NCBI GenBank assembly: GCA_002928955.1
Contig: PERT01000007.1
Coordinates: 17,295-81,294 of the forward strand
Length of the DNA: 64,000 nt
From: Hyphomicrobium sp.
GTDB taxonomy: Bacteria > Pseudomonadota > Alphaproteobacteria > Rhizobiales > Hyphomicrobiaceae
Direction: 5' to 3'
A program made the translations under genes and the position numbers. The notes under the pieces are model-generated. The model was not told the origin of the DNA, made no database searches, and saw only the letters and a program-made list of their open reading frames with translations. Below are positions 54,083 through 62,979 of the stretch, one piece after another (position 1 is the stretch's first letter; every line of letters begins with the position of its first letter).

Positions 54083-57056
54083 GCAAGCGTGCTCCCTCCT
54101 GATCGACGAAGACCGGCGAGACGATCTCAACCAGGACGCTCTCGCTATGGATAGGGCTGGCGGCTATCACCCGTTCGCCATGGCGCTCGCGGCCACGCTT
54201 CAGCAGCGCCAGTCCGATCCAATGTCCAAGGGTCGGCGAATAGGCGACCGACGTGACGTATCCCTCATCGTTTTCCGCTGTCGCCGCTGCGCCCTCGGGC
54301 ACCATGTGAGCGCCGCTGCGGAGCTGCTGGGAGATGTCATGCGGCTTGATGCCAACTAAAACCGGGCGATCAGCCGCCGTCAGAGCCGGGCGGCCCGACA
54401 GCACACGCCCGATGCAGTCTTTCTTGGTCGATAAAAGCCCGCCGAGACCGAGATCTGAGGCCGTTGTTGTTCCATTGAGTTCCGCCCCCGCAGCATGCCC
54501 TTTTTCAATTCGCATGATTCCCAGAGCCTCGGACCCGTAAGCAACAACGCCAAGTGGCGCGCCAGCGGCCATGAGTCGGCGGATCAGGTCGTCGCCATAC
54601 CGGGCCGGGACGGCAAGTTCATAGGCGAGCTCACCACTGAACGACAGCCGGAACAGGCGTGCATCTATGCCGTTGCAGACTGTGATTGCGGCGGCGGACA
54701 TGTAGGGGAAGGCCGTATTCGACAGATCTCTACCGGCATCAGCGATTCGCTCCAGCAGCTCCCTCGAACGCGGGCCGGCCACGGCGTACTGCGCCCACTG
54801 GTCGGTGACCGCCACCATTCGGACGTCAAGCTGCGGCCAGAGCCACTGATGGCAGTATTCAAGGTGCATCATCACGCGGGCCGCGTTGGCCGTTGTCGTT
54901 GTCATCACGAAATGATGTGGTCCGAATCGCGCGGTCGTGCCGTCATCGAGCACAAACCCATCCTCGCGCAGCATGATCCCGTAGCGGGCACGGCTGATAG
55001 GCAGCGTCGAAAACGTGTTCGCATAGACACGATCGAGAAATGCGGCCGCATCGGCACCCTGGATATCGATCTTGCCCAAGGTTGACACATCGCAAACCCC
55101 GACAGCAGTGCGCACCCCGTTGACCTCGCGGACGGCGGCGTCCAGCCAGTCTTTATCCCCCGGTTTCGGGAAATATTGCGGACGCATCCACAATCCGGTT
55201 TCAACGAATACCGCGCCCTGTTCGCGAGCCCATTCATAGGATGGCGGCAAACGCTTCGGCTTGAAGTCGGGGCCGCGGTGATGGCCTGCGAGAACGCCAA
55301 TGGCCACAGGCGTATAGGGCGGACGCATCACGGTGACGCCGGTCTCTGCCAACGTGCGGCCGGTCTGCTCGGCCAGGACGCCCATGCCGACCACACCTGA
55401 CGTTTTGCCCTGATCGGTCGCCATTCCGAGCGTGGTGTAACGCTTCAGATGCTCGATGGCACCGAATCCCTCGCGGTTTGCGATTTCGATATCTTGGGCG
55501 GTGACGTCGTTCTGGAAATCGACGAAGGCTTTGCCTTTGCCTTTGCCACTGACGACGCGCCACACAGGAGCGATTTGATAGTCTTCAGGGCGACCGGACG
55601 AGGGCGCTGCCGGCGCGACTGAAAATCCGCAATGCTTCGCAGCGCGGACTGCGGAACTGGCACCATCGGCAATCGCGTCTGCGAGGCCGTGCCGGCCAGC
55701 GACGCCGCCAGCAGTCAACATCCCAGGTGGCAACTGGTCGGGGACAAACGCCGCCGTGCGATCGCTCCATACAGGTCGCCCGCCAAGGTGGGTCGTCAGT
55801 TGCAAGTTCGGGTTCCAGCCACCCGACACGGCGAGTAGATCGCAGGTGAGTTTTTGGACTCGACCATCGCTCAGGCGCACGCTGAGCGCGGCAAGTTTGC
55901 GACCGCCACTCGCATCGATGATCTCGGCACCCGCCAGCAGGGGGGCGCCCGCCGCCCGGGCGGCTACCGTGATGCTGGCGTCGGATTGCGGGCGGGCATC
56001 GACCACCGCTGCCACCCGAACGTCACCGCGATGCATTGCCGCTATGGTCGAAGCTGCACTGCTGTTGTTTGTGAAGACAACTGCGGTGCGACCCGGCCGC
56101 ACGGCATATCGGTCGAGGTAGGTTCGTACTGCGCCGGCCAGCATGATGCCCGGCAGGTCATTGTTGCCGAAAGCGATCGGACGCTCGGTTGCTCCGGAGG
56201 CCAGTATCGCCTGTCGAGCTACAATCCGCCACAGCCGTTGCCGTGGAACACCTTGTGGCGGTGCCGGCAGGTGATCACTGACGCGCTCGACGGCGCCGTA
56301 GGTCCCGCTGTCGTAGACGCCAAACACGGTGGTTCGCCTCAAGATGCGGACGTTCGCGAAGGAATGTAGCTCGGCTTCGGCGGCAGTTATCCAGTCACTC
56401 ACGGGGCGATCGTCGATGGGCTCCGACGCAGCTACCGATTGACCGCCCAATTGGAAGCCCTCGTCGGCGAGGATGACGCGTGCACAGGATCGTGCTGCGA
56501 CGAGAGCGGCGCTTAATCCCGCTGGTCCGCCCCCGACAACAAGCACGTCGCAGTGAGCGGTGATTTTCTCGTAGTTGTCCGGATCGGGCTCGAGAGCAGC
56601 TCGCCCAAGGCCTGCGGCGCGGCGAATCAGCGGCTCGTACATGCGCTCCCAGAATGGGGCCGGCCACATGAAGGTCTTATAGTAGAACCCGGCGACAAGC
56701 ATCGGCGCCGCAAGTGAGTTGACCGCGAGTGCATCGTACTTCAGAGAGGGCCAGCGATTTTGACTGCGCGCCTCGAGCCCGTCGTAAAGTTCCGCCACGG
56801 TCGCGCGCGTATTCGGTTCGCGGGCCGCACCGCGACGGAGTTCGACGAGGCCGTTGGGTTCCTCCGAACCGGCTGTCAGGATGCCGCGCGGGCGGTGATA
56901 TTTGAAAGAGCGGCCGACGAGATGCACGCCGTTGGCCAGCAAGGCCGATGCCAAGGTGTCGCCAGGATGCCCCGTGTAAGAAATGCCGTCGAACATAAAG
57001 CGCAATGCTGTGCTGCGATCGATGACCCCGCCGCTTGGTTTTCTACAGTTGATCAT
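54075..57056 (-). CDS. mgdC: N-methylglutamate dehydrogenase subunit C (SoxA-like)
   Basis: A 993-residue protein with the architecture of sarcosine oxidase alpha. It has an N-terminal 2Fe-2S-ferredoxin-like segment (residues 1-100, FMFDGISYTGHPGDTLASAL), a dinucleotide-binding domain VLVVGGGPAGLSAALVAARS near residue 170, NAD-type sequence further on, and a C-terminal GcvT/aminomethyltransferase domain (residues about 600-990, RARYGIMLREDGFVLDDGT). It is thought to bind NAD and tetrahydrofolate, passing the C1 unit to folate. ATGA overlap with mgdB. Sarcosine oxidase alpha is the alternative, but the operon context favours N-methylglutamate. Confidence 0.9.
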   Translation of the reverse strand: MINCRKPSGGVIDRSTALRFMFDGISYTGHPGDTLASALLANGVHLVGRSFKYHRPRGILTAGSEEPNGLVELRRGAAREPNTRATVAELYDGLEARSQNRWPSLKYDALAVNSLAAPMLVAGFYYKTFMWPAPFWERMYEPLIRRAAGLGRAALEPDPDNYEKITAHCDVLVVGGGPAGLSAALVAARSCARVILADEGFQLGGQSVAASEPIDDRPVSDWITAAEAELHSFANVRILRRTTVFGVYDSGTYGAVERVSDHLPAPPQGVPRQRLWRIVARQAILASGATERPIAFGNNDLPGIMLAGAVRTYLDRYAVRPGRTAVVFTNNSSAASTIAAMHRGDVRVAAVVDARPQSDASITVAARAAGAPLLAGAEIIDASGGRKLAALSVRLSDGRVQKLTCDLLAVSGGWNPNLQLTTHLGGRPVWSDRTAAFVPDQLPPGMLTAGGVAGRHGLADAIADGASSAVRAAKHCGFSVAPAAPSSGRPEDYQIAPVWRVVSGKGKGKAFVDFQNDVTAQDIEIANREGFGAIEHLKRYTTLGMATDQGKTSGVVGMGVLAEQTGRTLAETGVTVMRPPYTPVAIGVLAGHHRGPDFKPKRLPPSYEWAREQGAVFVETGLWMRPQYFPKPGDKDWLDAAVREVNGVRTAVGVCDVSTLGKIDIQGADAAAFLDRVYANTFSTLPISRARYGIMLREDGFVLDDGTTARFGPHHFVMTTTTANAARVMMHLEYCHQWLWPQLDVRMVAVTDQWAQYAVAGPRSRELLERIADAGRDLSNTAFPYMSAAAITVCNGIDARLFRLSFSGELAYELAVPARYGDDLIRRLMAAGAPLGVVAYGSEALGIMRIEKGHAAGAELNGTTTASDLGLGGLLSTKKDCIGRVLSGRPALTAADRPVLVGIKPHDISQQLRSGAHMVPEGAAATAENDEGYVTSVAYSPTLGHWIGLALLKRGRERHGERVIAASPIHSESVLVEIVSPVFVDQEGARLRG

Positions 57057-57361
57057 GAAGTCGAAGCCTCCCCGGTCTCAGCGCTCTCGGCTAAGCGGCT
57101 AGAGACTTCACGGGCTGGCTCGGCGCCTATTATCCGATGGGTGGTGAGGTTTCGCGTAACCACGAGCCATTGGCGACAGCCGAGGCCATGGTACCAGAGT
57201 TCACGGTGCTGTCCGGTTGGGTTTGTGCGCTCATACACGTAAGCAACAAACGCTGGCAGCGCATCGGCAGCATTCGGATCAGGTCGGCTCAAGCTCGCAT
57301 CGCCGAAATAGGTCAACTCATCGACTGGTCGGTCGCCGCAGTAGGGGCATGGAATGCGCAT
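57053..57361 (-). CDS. mgdB: N-methylglutamate dehydrogenase subunit B (SoxD-like)
   Basis: The 102-residue protein starts MRIPCPYCGDRPVDELTYFG and later has ELWYHGLGCRQWLVVTRN, the cysteine and histidine pattern of the zinc-binding delta subunit of heterotetrameric sarcosine oxidase. It lies between mgdA (gap nine bases) and mgdC (ATGA overlap). It is presumably a structural zinc subunit of the Mgd complex. Confidence 0.9.
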   Translation of the reverse strand: MRIPCPYCGDRPVDELTYFGDASLSRPDPNAADALPAFVAYVYERTNPTGQHRELWYHGLGCRQWLVVTRNLTTHRIIGAEPAREVSSRLAESAETGEASTS

Positions 57362-57370
57362 GGTGGGTAT

Positions 57371-58636
57371 CTAATGGAGCTGCGGATGTGGCCCCATTCC
57401 CTTCTCGTCGATGAGATGACCGGTTTCGAAACGATTGAGCCGGTAGGCGGTGGCGACTGGATGTGGCTCGCCGGTTGCGATCAGGTGGGCAAAGCAAAGG
57501 CCCGATGCCGGAGTAGCCTTGAAGCCGCCGTAGCACCAACCACCGTTGAGATAGAGGCCATCGATGGCAGTGCGGTCGATGATCGGGCTGCCATCCATCG
57601 TCATATCCATGATGCCGCCCCAATGCCGCACGATCCGCAGCCGTCCGAGGCTTGGTATCAATGCCATGCCGCATTCGCACACGTCCTCGATGACTGGCAG
57701 GTTCCCGCGTGCTGCGTAGCTGTTGTAGCCTTCTATGTCGCCACCGAACACAAGGCCGCCTTTGTCGGATTGGCTGATATAGAAATGGCCGGCCCCGAAC
57801 GTGACGACCGTATCGATGAACGGCTTGATTGCCTCGCTGACGAAGGCTTGTAGCGCGTGGCTTTCGATTGGCAGCCGAAGCCCAGCCGCGGCGGCCACCT
57901 GCGATGTCCTTCCGGCGCACGCCAAGCCAACCTTAGCTGCGGCAATATGGCCGCGCGTGGTGTCGAGGCCCGTGACTTTGCCGTTCTCGATGCGAAACCC
58001 CGAAACCTCGCAATTCTGAATGATATCTACCCCGAGGCGATCGGCTGCGCGCGCGTAACCCCAGGCGACCGCATCGTGGCGCACGGTGCCACCGCGCCGC
58101 TGAAGCAGAGCGCCCTTGATCGGAAAACGCGCGCCGTCAAAGTCGAGGAACGGCAGCAGCCGGCGAACACCGGCTTCGTCGAGAAGCTCAGCGTCGGCGC
58201 CGTGCATCAGGATGGCGTTGCCGCGCCTGACATAAGCGTCGCGCTGTGCGTCGGAGTGGTAAAGGTTCACGACGCCGCGCTGGCTGATCATCGCGTTGTA
58301 ATTGATGTCCTGTTCGAGGCGTTCCCACAACTTCAGCGACATCTCGTAAAATGGGATGTTGCCGGGCAGAAGGTAATTCGAGCGAATGATCGTGGTGTTG
58401 CGGCCGACGTTACCGCCACCGATCCAGCCCTTTTCGAGCACGGCAATTTTTGCTTGTTGGTAGGTCTTGGCGAGATAGTACGCGGTGGCCAGTCCATGGC
58501 CGCCACCGCCGACGATGATGATGTCGTAGGCCGATTGCGGGGCGACGTCGCGCCACGCCGGCCGCCAACCGGTGTGGCCGCGCATGGCCTCCCTCAACAG
58601 GGTGAACAATGAATACCGATCGGATTGGTCAAACAT
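57371..58636 (-). CDS. mgdA: N-methylglutamate dehydrogenase subunit A (SoxB-like)
   Basis: A 421-residue flavoprotein resembling sarcosine oxidase beta. It has the FAD-binding motif YDIIIVGGGGHGLATAYYLA near residue 37 and GWIGGGNVGRNTTIIRSNYL near residue 72, a region involved in flavin binding in this family. The C-terminal part has GGWCYGGFKATPASGLCFAH. It should hold the site where N-methylglutamate is oxidised. ATG 58636 overlaps the gmaS stop by eight bases, indicating translational coupling; the frame itself opens to 58684. The first subunit of the mgdABCD set. Confidence 0.9.
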   Translation of the reverse strand: MFDQSDRYSLFTLLREAMRGHTGWRPAWRDVAPQSAYDIIIVGGGGHGLATAYYLAKTYQQAKIAVLEKGWIGGGNVGRNTTIIRSNYLLPGNIPFYEMSLKLWERLEQDINYNAMISQRGVVNLYHSDAQRDAYVRRGNAILMHGADAELLDEAGVRRLLPFLDFDGARFPIKGALLQRRGGTVRHDAVAWGYARAADRLGVDIIQNCEVSGFRIENGKVTGLDTTRGHIAAAKVGLACAGRTSQVAAAAGLRLPIESHALQAFVSEAIKPFIDTVVTFGAGHFYISQSDKGGLVFGGDIEGYNSYAARGNLPVIEDVCECGMALIPSLGRLRIVRHWGGIMDMTMDGSPIIDRTAIDGLYLNGGWCYGGFKATPASGLCFAHLIATGEPHPVATAYRLNRFETGHLIDEKGMGPHPQLH

Positions 58637-59936
58637 CGAGCGTATTCTGCCGCTCCCACTCCGAAAGATGCGCACTGTAGGCATTCCACTCGATCGTCTT
58701 CATCTTGACGTATGATTTCGAGAATTCCATGCCGAGTGCACCTGTCAGTGTCTCGTCACGCTCAAATCCACGAATTGCGTCGAGGAGGTTGAGCGGAAGC
58801 TTTGGCGCATTCGTCACGGTATGACCCTGCTCGTACATGTCGATATCGTAGCGCGGGCCAGGGTCAGCCTGAACGGACATGCCAGCACTTCCAGCTGCAA
58901 GCAGAGCGGCTTGAAGCAGATACGGGTTCGCGGCACCGTCGGGCAGGCGGATTTCAAATCGGCCGGGAGCTGGCACACGAACCATGTGGGTTCGGTTGTT
59001 TCCCGTCCAGGTGACCGTGTTGGGCGACCAGGTGGCGCCCGAATTGGTGCGCGGCGCATTGATCCGTTTGTAAGAGTTCACAGTCGGGTTGGTGATCCCT
59101 GCGAGTCCTACGGCATGGCGCATGATCCCACCCAGGAAAGCATAGGCCGAACCTGAAAGCCCCAACTCGTCGCTGTCATCCTGAAACAGATTGCGATCAC
59201 CGGTTGGGTCCCACACCGAAACATGAACGTGGCAGCCGTTACCGGTGAGATTTGCGAACGGTTTCGGCATGAAGGTCGCCCTGAGATTGTGCTTCTCGGC
59301 GACCGACTTCACCATGAACTTGAAGAATGAGTGACGGTCAGCCGTGACGAGGCAGTCAGCAAAATGCCAGTTCATCTCGAACTGGCCGTTGGCGTCTTCG
59401 TGGTCGTTCTGGTAGGCGCCCCAGCCCAACTCCAGCATGTAGTCGCAGATCTCGGCGATCACGTCGTAGCGGCGCATGAGCGCCTGTTGATCGTAGCAGG
59501 GTTTTGCCGCGTTATCCTTGTCGTCGGAAACCGCTGTGCCGTCGGCATTGACGAGGAAGAACTCGCATTCGACGCCAGACTTGAGACTGAGGCCCTGCGC
59601 GGCGAATGACTGAACAGCGCGCTTCAGGACGACGCGAGGGGCTTGCCCAACCGGAGCATTGCCCATGGTCAGATCGGCTGGGAGCCAGGCAACCTCCTTT
59701 TTCCACGGCAGCTGGATCATGCCCGCACCATCGGGCATGGCCAGCAAGTCGGGATCGGCGGGCGACATATCGAGCCAGGTGGCAAAGCCTGCGAAACCCG
59801 CCCCGTCCTTCTGCATGTCTGCAATGGCGGCGGCGGGAACGAGCTTGGCGCGCTGACCGCCCATCAGATCGGTGTAGGAAATCAGGAAGTATCGGATGCC
59901 GCGTTGCTTGGCGATGGCAGACAGATCTAGGTTCAT
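58629..59936 (-). CDS. gmaS: Gamma-glutamylmethylamide synthetase (glutamine synthetase family)
   Basis: A 435-residue glutamine-synthetase-fold enzyme. Residues 10-90 form the beta-Grasp domain (YFLISYTDLMGGQRAKLVP). The catalytic domain has SGVECEFFLV, NDHEDANGQFEMNWHFAD, MPKPFANLTGNGCHVHVSVW, and TNPTVNSYKRINAPRT, the usual metal, ATP and glutamate sites. Members of this length next to mgs and mgd genes ligate methylamine to glutamate using ATP. Rhizobial GlnT is a close relative, so a glutamine synthetase activity is the alternative. ATG 59936 follows a GAGGGAAAG site; the frame opens to 59993. Confidence 0.9.
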   Translation of the reverse strand: MNLDLSAIAKQRGIRYFLISYTDLMGGQRAKLVPAAAIADMQKDGAGFAGFATWLDMSPADPDLLAMPDGAGMIQLPWKKEVAWLPADLTMGNAPVGQAPRVVLKRAVQSFAAQGLSLKSGVECEFFLVNADGTAVSDDKDNAAKPCYDQQALMRRYDVIAEICDYMLELGWGAYQNDHEDANGQFEMNWHFADCLVTADRHSFFKFMVKSVAEKHNLRATFMPKPFANLTGNGCHVHVSVWDPTGDRNLFQDDSDELGLSGSAYAFLGGIMRHAVGLAGITNPTVNSYKRINAPRTNSGATWSPNTVTWTGNNRTHMVRVPAPGRFEIRLPDGAANPYLLQAALLAAGSAGMSVQADPGPRYDIDMYEQGHTVTNAPKLPLNLLDAIRGFERDETLTGALGMEFSKSYVKMKTIEWNAYSAHLSEWERQNTLDV

Positions 59937-59993
59937 TGGGCTGGTTCTTTCCCTCTCGCGGCGCAACTGGAAACGCGTCCACCAGTCTGGCAT

Positions 59994-61322
59994 TCAAAGG
60001 CCATCCTTGCCTGGTATCCATGCCGTGCCGGCCAGCGGAACCTGAGCCATGGCGGCAGCCTCTATGGTCAGTGCGCACAGATCTTCCGGCTCAAGATTGT
60101 GGACGTGGTTGTGGCCGCACGCACGCGCAATCGTCTGCGCTTCGAGTGTCATCACCTTGAGATAGTTGGCGAGGCGACGGCCAGCACGAGCAGGATCGAG
60201 GCGCTTCGCCAACTCCGGATCTTGGGTTGTGATGCCAGCGGGATCGCGACCTTCATGCCAATCGTCATAGGCGCCAGCAGTGGAGCCAAGTTGCTGGTAT
60301 TCAGACTCATATTGGGGATCGTTATCGCCGATGGCGACCAGTGCCGCGCTTCCTATCGAAACCGCGTCAACGCCGAGTGCCAAGGCTTTGGCAACGTCCG
60401 CGCCACTGCGAATCCCGCCCGAGACGATAAGTTGAACCTTGCGGTGCATACCCAAGTCTTGCAAGGCCTTCACGGCCGGACGGATGCAGCCGAGTGTTGG
60501 GATGCCGACATGCTCAATGAACACTTCCTGGGTCGCCGCCGTACCGCCCTGCATGCCGTCGACGACCACGACGTCGGCGCCAGCCTTCACGGCGAGTGCC
60601 ACGTCATAGTAAGGGCGCGAACTGCCAATCTTGACGTAGATCGGCTTGTCCCAATCGGTGATCTCGCGCAACTCCAGAATTTTGATCTCAAGATCATCCG
60701 GGCCGGTCCAGTCGGGATGGCGGCAGGCTGAGCGCTGATCTATGCCTTTCGGCAGCGTGCGCATTTCAGCCACGCGGTCGGAGATCTTCTGGCCGAGCAG
60801 CATGCCGCCGCCTCCAGGCTTGGCGCCCTGGCCGACCACGACCTCAATGGCATCGGCGCGGCGCAGATCGTCTGGGTTCATTCCGTAGCGTGATGGAAGG
60901 TACTGGTAGACCAGCAACTGCGAGTGATGGCGCTCTTCGTTGGTCATGCCGCCATCGCCCGTCGTCGTCGAGGTGCCGGACAGTGTTGCCCCGCGCCCGA
61001 GGGCCTCTTTCGCGTTGGCCGACAGCGAGCCGAAGCTCATGCCGGCAATCGTAATTGGAATTTTCAACTCGATCGGCGTCTTTGCGTGCCGGGTCCCGAG
61101 CACGACATTCGTGGCGCACTTTTCCCGGTATCCCTCGAGAGGGTATCGCGACATGGACGCGCCTAGAAACAGCAGGTCGTCAAAGTGGGGCAAGGGCCGC
61201 TTGGCACCGCCGCCGCGAATATCATAGATCCCGGTGGCGGCAGCGCGGCGGATTTCTGACAACGTGTAGTCGTCGAAGGTTGCGGATTTGCGAGGGGTTG
61301 TCGGCGGATTGCGATAGCTCAT
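59994..61322 (-). CDS. mgsC: N-methylglutamate synthase subunit C (glutamate synthase FMN domain)
   Basis: The 442-residue protein is the FMN-binding domain of a glutamate synthase standing alone. It shows PITIAGMSFGSLSANAKEAL, GDGGMTNEERHHSQ, AKPGGGGMLLGQK, VVVDGMQGGTAATQEVF and the phosphate-binding SGGIRSGADVAKALALG with SIGSAALVAIG. It would combine 2-oxoglutarate with the methylamine group released from gamma-glutamylmethylamide to make N-methylglutamate. Its ATG overlaps the mgsB stop as TGATG, so ATG 61322 is the start even though the frame opens to 61478. GlxD of rhizobia is homologous. Confidence 0.9.
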   Translation of the reverse strand: MSYRNPPTTPRKSATFDDYTLSEIRRAAATGIYDIRGGGAKRPLPHFDDLLFLGASMSRYPLEGYREKCATNVVLGTRHAKTPIELKIPITIAGMSFGSLSANAKEALGRGATLSGTSTTTGDGGMTNEERHHSQLLVYQYLPSRYGMNPDDLRRADAIEVVVGQGAKPGGGGMLLGQKISDRVAEMRTLPKGIDQRSACRHPDWTGPDDLEIKILELREITDWDKPIYVKIGSSRPYYDVALAVKAGADVVVVDGMQGGTAATQEVFIEHVGIPTLGCIRPAVKALQDLGMHRKVQLIVSGGIRSGADVAKALALGVDAVSIGSAALVAIGDNDPQYESEYQQLGSTAGAYDDWHEGRDPAGITTQDPELAKRLDPARAGRRLANYLKVMTLEAQTIARACGHNHVHNLEPEDLCALTIEAAAMAQVPLAGTAWIPGKDGL

Positions 61323-62014
61323 CAGTAGGCATCCGCATTGTCGATATTGAAGGTGTAGAGTCGACGGGCCGAGCCGTAGCGGCGGAACTCCCTCGTGGCG
61401 ACACCGGTCACGCCTGCCTCGACGAGCAGGCGCGCGAGTGTCTCGTGATGCTCGGGGCGCATGTCCTTTTCGATGCAATCCGCTCCGAGACTTGCAACGC
61501 CGCCTCGCACGAACAGCCGAGCTTCATAGATGCTGTCGCCCAACGCCTCGCCGGCGTCGCCGAGCACAACGAGGTTGCCCGATTGTGCCATGAACGCCGA
61601 CATGTGGCCGATGTTGCCACGCACCACGATATTGATGCCTTTCATGGAAATGCCGCAGCGCGACGCGGCATTTCCATCAATGACCAGCAGTCCGCCACGT
61701 CCCGTAGCGCCGGCATATTGGCTTGCATCACCCCTGACGCTCACGGTTCCTGACATCATGTTCTCCGCAACACCCGGACCTGCCGAGCCGCGCACCGTGA
61801 TGTGCGCCCTTTTATTCATGCCCCCGCAATAGTAGCCGACGCTGCCGTGCACATCGATCGAGAGAGGCGCGTCGATGCCGACCGCCACGGCATGTTGGCC
61901 GCGCGGGTTCAACACCTCGAACGCAGTTTCGGAACTCCCGTCCTTGCAGGCGTGGAGCGTCCGGTTCAATTCGCGCAGCGATGACGTTGCCAAGTCAATC
62001 GTAGGCATCGTCAT
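61322..62014 (-). CDS. mgsB: N-methylglutamate synthase subunit B (GXGXG domain)
   Basis: A 230-residue protein built on the GXGXG beta-helix of glutamate synthase, with repeated strands such as ITVRGSAGPGVAENMMSG, VSVRGDASQYAGATGRGG and IVVRGNIGHMSAFMAQSG. In glutamate synthases this domain couples the amidotransferase to the FMN domain. Here it is a separate subunit between MgsA and MgsC. The likely ATG at 62014 overlaps the mgsA stop (ATGA). Both the gene order and size match mgsB; GlxC is the rhizobial homologue. Confidence 0.88.
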   Translation of the reverse strand: MTMPTIDLATSSLRELNRTLHACKDGSSETAFEVLNPRGQHAVAVGIDAPLSIDVHGSVGYYCGGMNKRAHITVRGSAGPGVAENMMSGTVSVRGDASQYAGATGRGGLLVIDGNAASRCGISMKGINIVVRGNIGHMSAFMAQSGNLVVLGDAGEALGDSIYEARLFVRGGVASLGADCIEKDMRPEHHETLARLLVEAGVTGVATREFRRYGSARRLYTFNIDNADAY

Positions 62015-62907
62015 CGCCCCCAAAAGTATGCGGTCGCTGGCTCTGGCTCCCAGATCTTGGCCGTGTCGATGCCAGGTAATCCTGCCAAAGCGCGATACTC
62101 GGAACCGAAGGCCACGTAACTGGCAGTTTCGGCCAAAACTGCCGGCTTGCAGGCGATCGGATCGCGGAGAACAGCGAAACCGGTTTTGGTGCCGACGACG
62201 AAAGTGAAAAATCCATCGAGATCATCAAGGCTTTTCTCGAGGGCCTGTTTCAGGTTCCGTCCTTCACGCATCCGCCAAGAGAGATACCCGGCCGCCACTT
62301 CGGAATCGTTGTCCGTCTGGAAGTTGTATCCTTGCTGGCGAAGCGCGCGCCGAAGGTTGTTGTGGTTGGACAGCGAGCCATTGTGGACCAGGCACTGGTC
62401 AAGGCCCGTCGAAAAGGGATGGGCACCACTGGTTGTTACCGCCGACTCTGTCGCCATTCGCGTGTGGCCTATCGCGTGGGAGCCTGACATCTCCGATAGG
62501 GCGAACAATGAGGAAACGGCGGTTGGCAACCCGACCTCTTTATAGATCTCGATGGCCTCCCCGATCCCCATGATCCTGACGGACGGGAACTGTTTCAAAA
62601 CGAGGGCTTTGAGACGGTCCAAGGCGTCTGCCTTGACGTGAACGACGGCGTGCGTTGAGCGCGCATCGATGCGAACCGGGCCGCCCAGTTCCGCCTCAAG
62701 CAAAGTGGCAAGCGCGGGAAAGTCGGTGCTGGGGTTTGCCGACTGAAGCGTGAACTTGAGTTCACCTTCGACGGCGGTGCTGTAAACCGCGAAACCCGCT
62801 GAATCTGGACCCCGCTCGCACATCGTCGCCAACATGGACGCCGTGAGAGCGCCGAGTTGCGGCTCAAGCTTGGCATCCTTCAGGTATAGACCAACAATTC
62901 CGCACAT
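62011..62907 (-). CDS. mgsA: N-methylglutamate synthase subunit A (class II glutamine amidotransferase)
   Basis: The 298-residue Ntn hydrolase starts MCGIVGLYLKDAKL, so Cys2 is the nucleophile. Motifs follow as in PurF/GltB amidotransferases: ERGPDSAGFAVYS, HTRMATESAVTTSGAHPF, LVHNGSLSNHNNLRR, and TDNDSEVAAGYLSWR. It would release methylamine or an equivalent from gamma-glutamylmethylamide for the MgsC site. ATG 62907 is chosen because the catalytic Cys must be at position two. It is the first gene behind a strong promoter and overlaps mgsB at its 3' end. Confidence 0.92.
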   Translation of the reverse strand: MCGIVGLYLKDAKLEPQLGALTASMLATMCERGPDSAGFAVYSTAVEGELKFTLQSANPSTDFPALATLLEAELGGPVRIDARSTHAVVHVKADALDRLKALVLKQFPSVRIMGIGEAIEIYKEVGLPTAVSSLFALSEMSGSHAIGHTRMATESAVTTSGAHPFSTGLDQCLVHNGSLSNHNNLRRALRQQGYNFQTDNDSEVAAGYLSWRMREGRNLKQALEKSLDDLDGFFTFVVGTKTGFAVLRDPIACKPAVLAETASYVAFGSEYRALAGLPGIDTAKIWEPEPATAYFWGR

Positions 62908-62943
62908 GCGCGACCGGCCCATTTTTCGTGTCACGCAAAAAGT

Positions 62944-62971
62944 TTTACAATGATGACAGGCTGAATGTCAA
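62944..62971 (-). promoter_or_regulatory. Promoter of the mgs-gmaS-mgd operon
   Basis: Reading toward mgsA, a perfect -35 box TTGACA is followed after 16 bases by TGTAAA as the -10 box. The -10 lies about 37 bases before the mgsA ATG. It sits in the 72-base gap between the regulator gene and mgsA. Confidence 0.65.
62954..62970. promoter_or_regulatory. Candidate operator, inverted repeat TGACA-N7-TGTCA
   Basis: A perfect inverted repeat (TGACA and TGTCA, seven bases apart) overlaps the -35 box and the spacer of the promoter above. A dimeric HTH regulator bound there would block polymerase. The adjacent XRE/cupin protein is the natural candidate. Confidence 0.5.
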
Positions 62972-62979
62972 CGGCGGCG

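Noticed and set aside
53537..58636. Sarcosine oxidase soxBDAG as the name for the four-gene set
   Set aside because: The homology is real, but linkage in one coupled operon with gmaS and mgsABC makes N-methylglutamate dehydrogenase the better call; sarcosine oxidase stays as the stated alternative.
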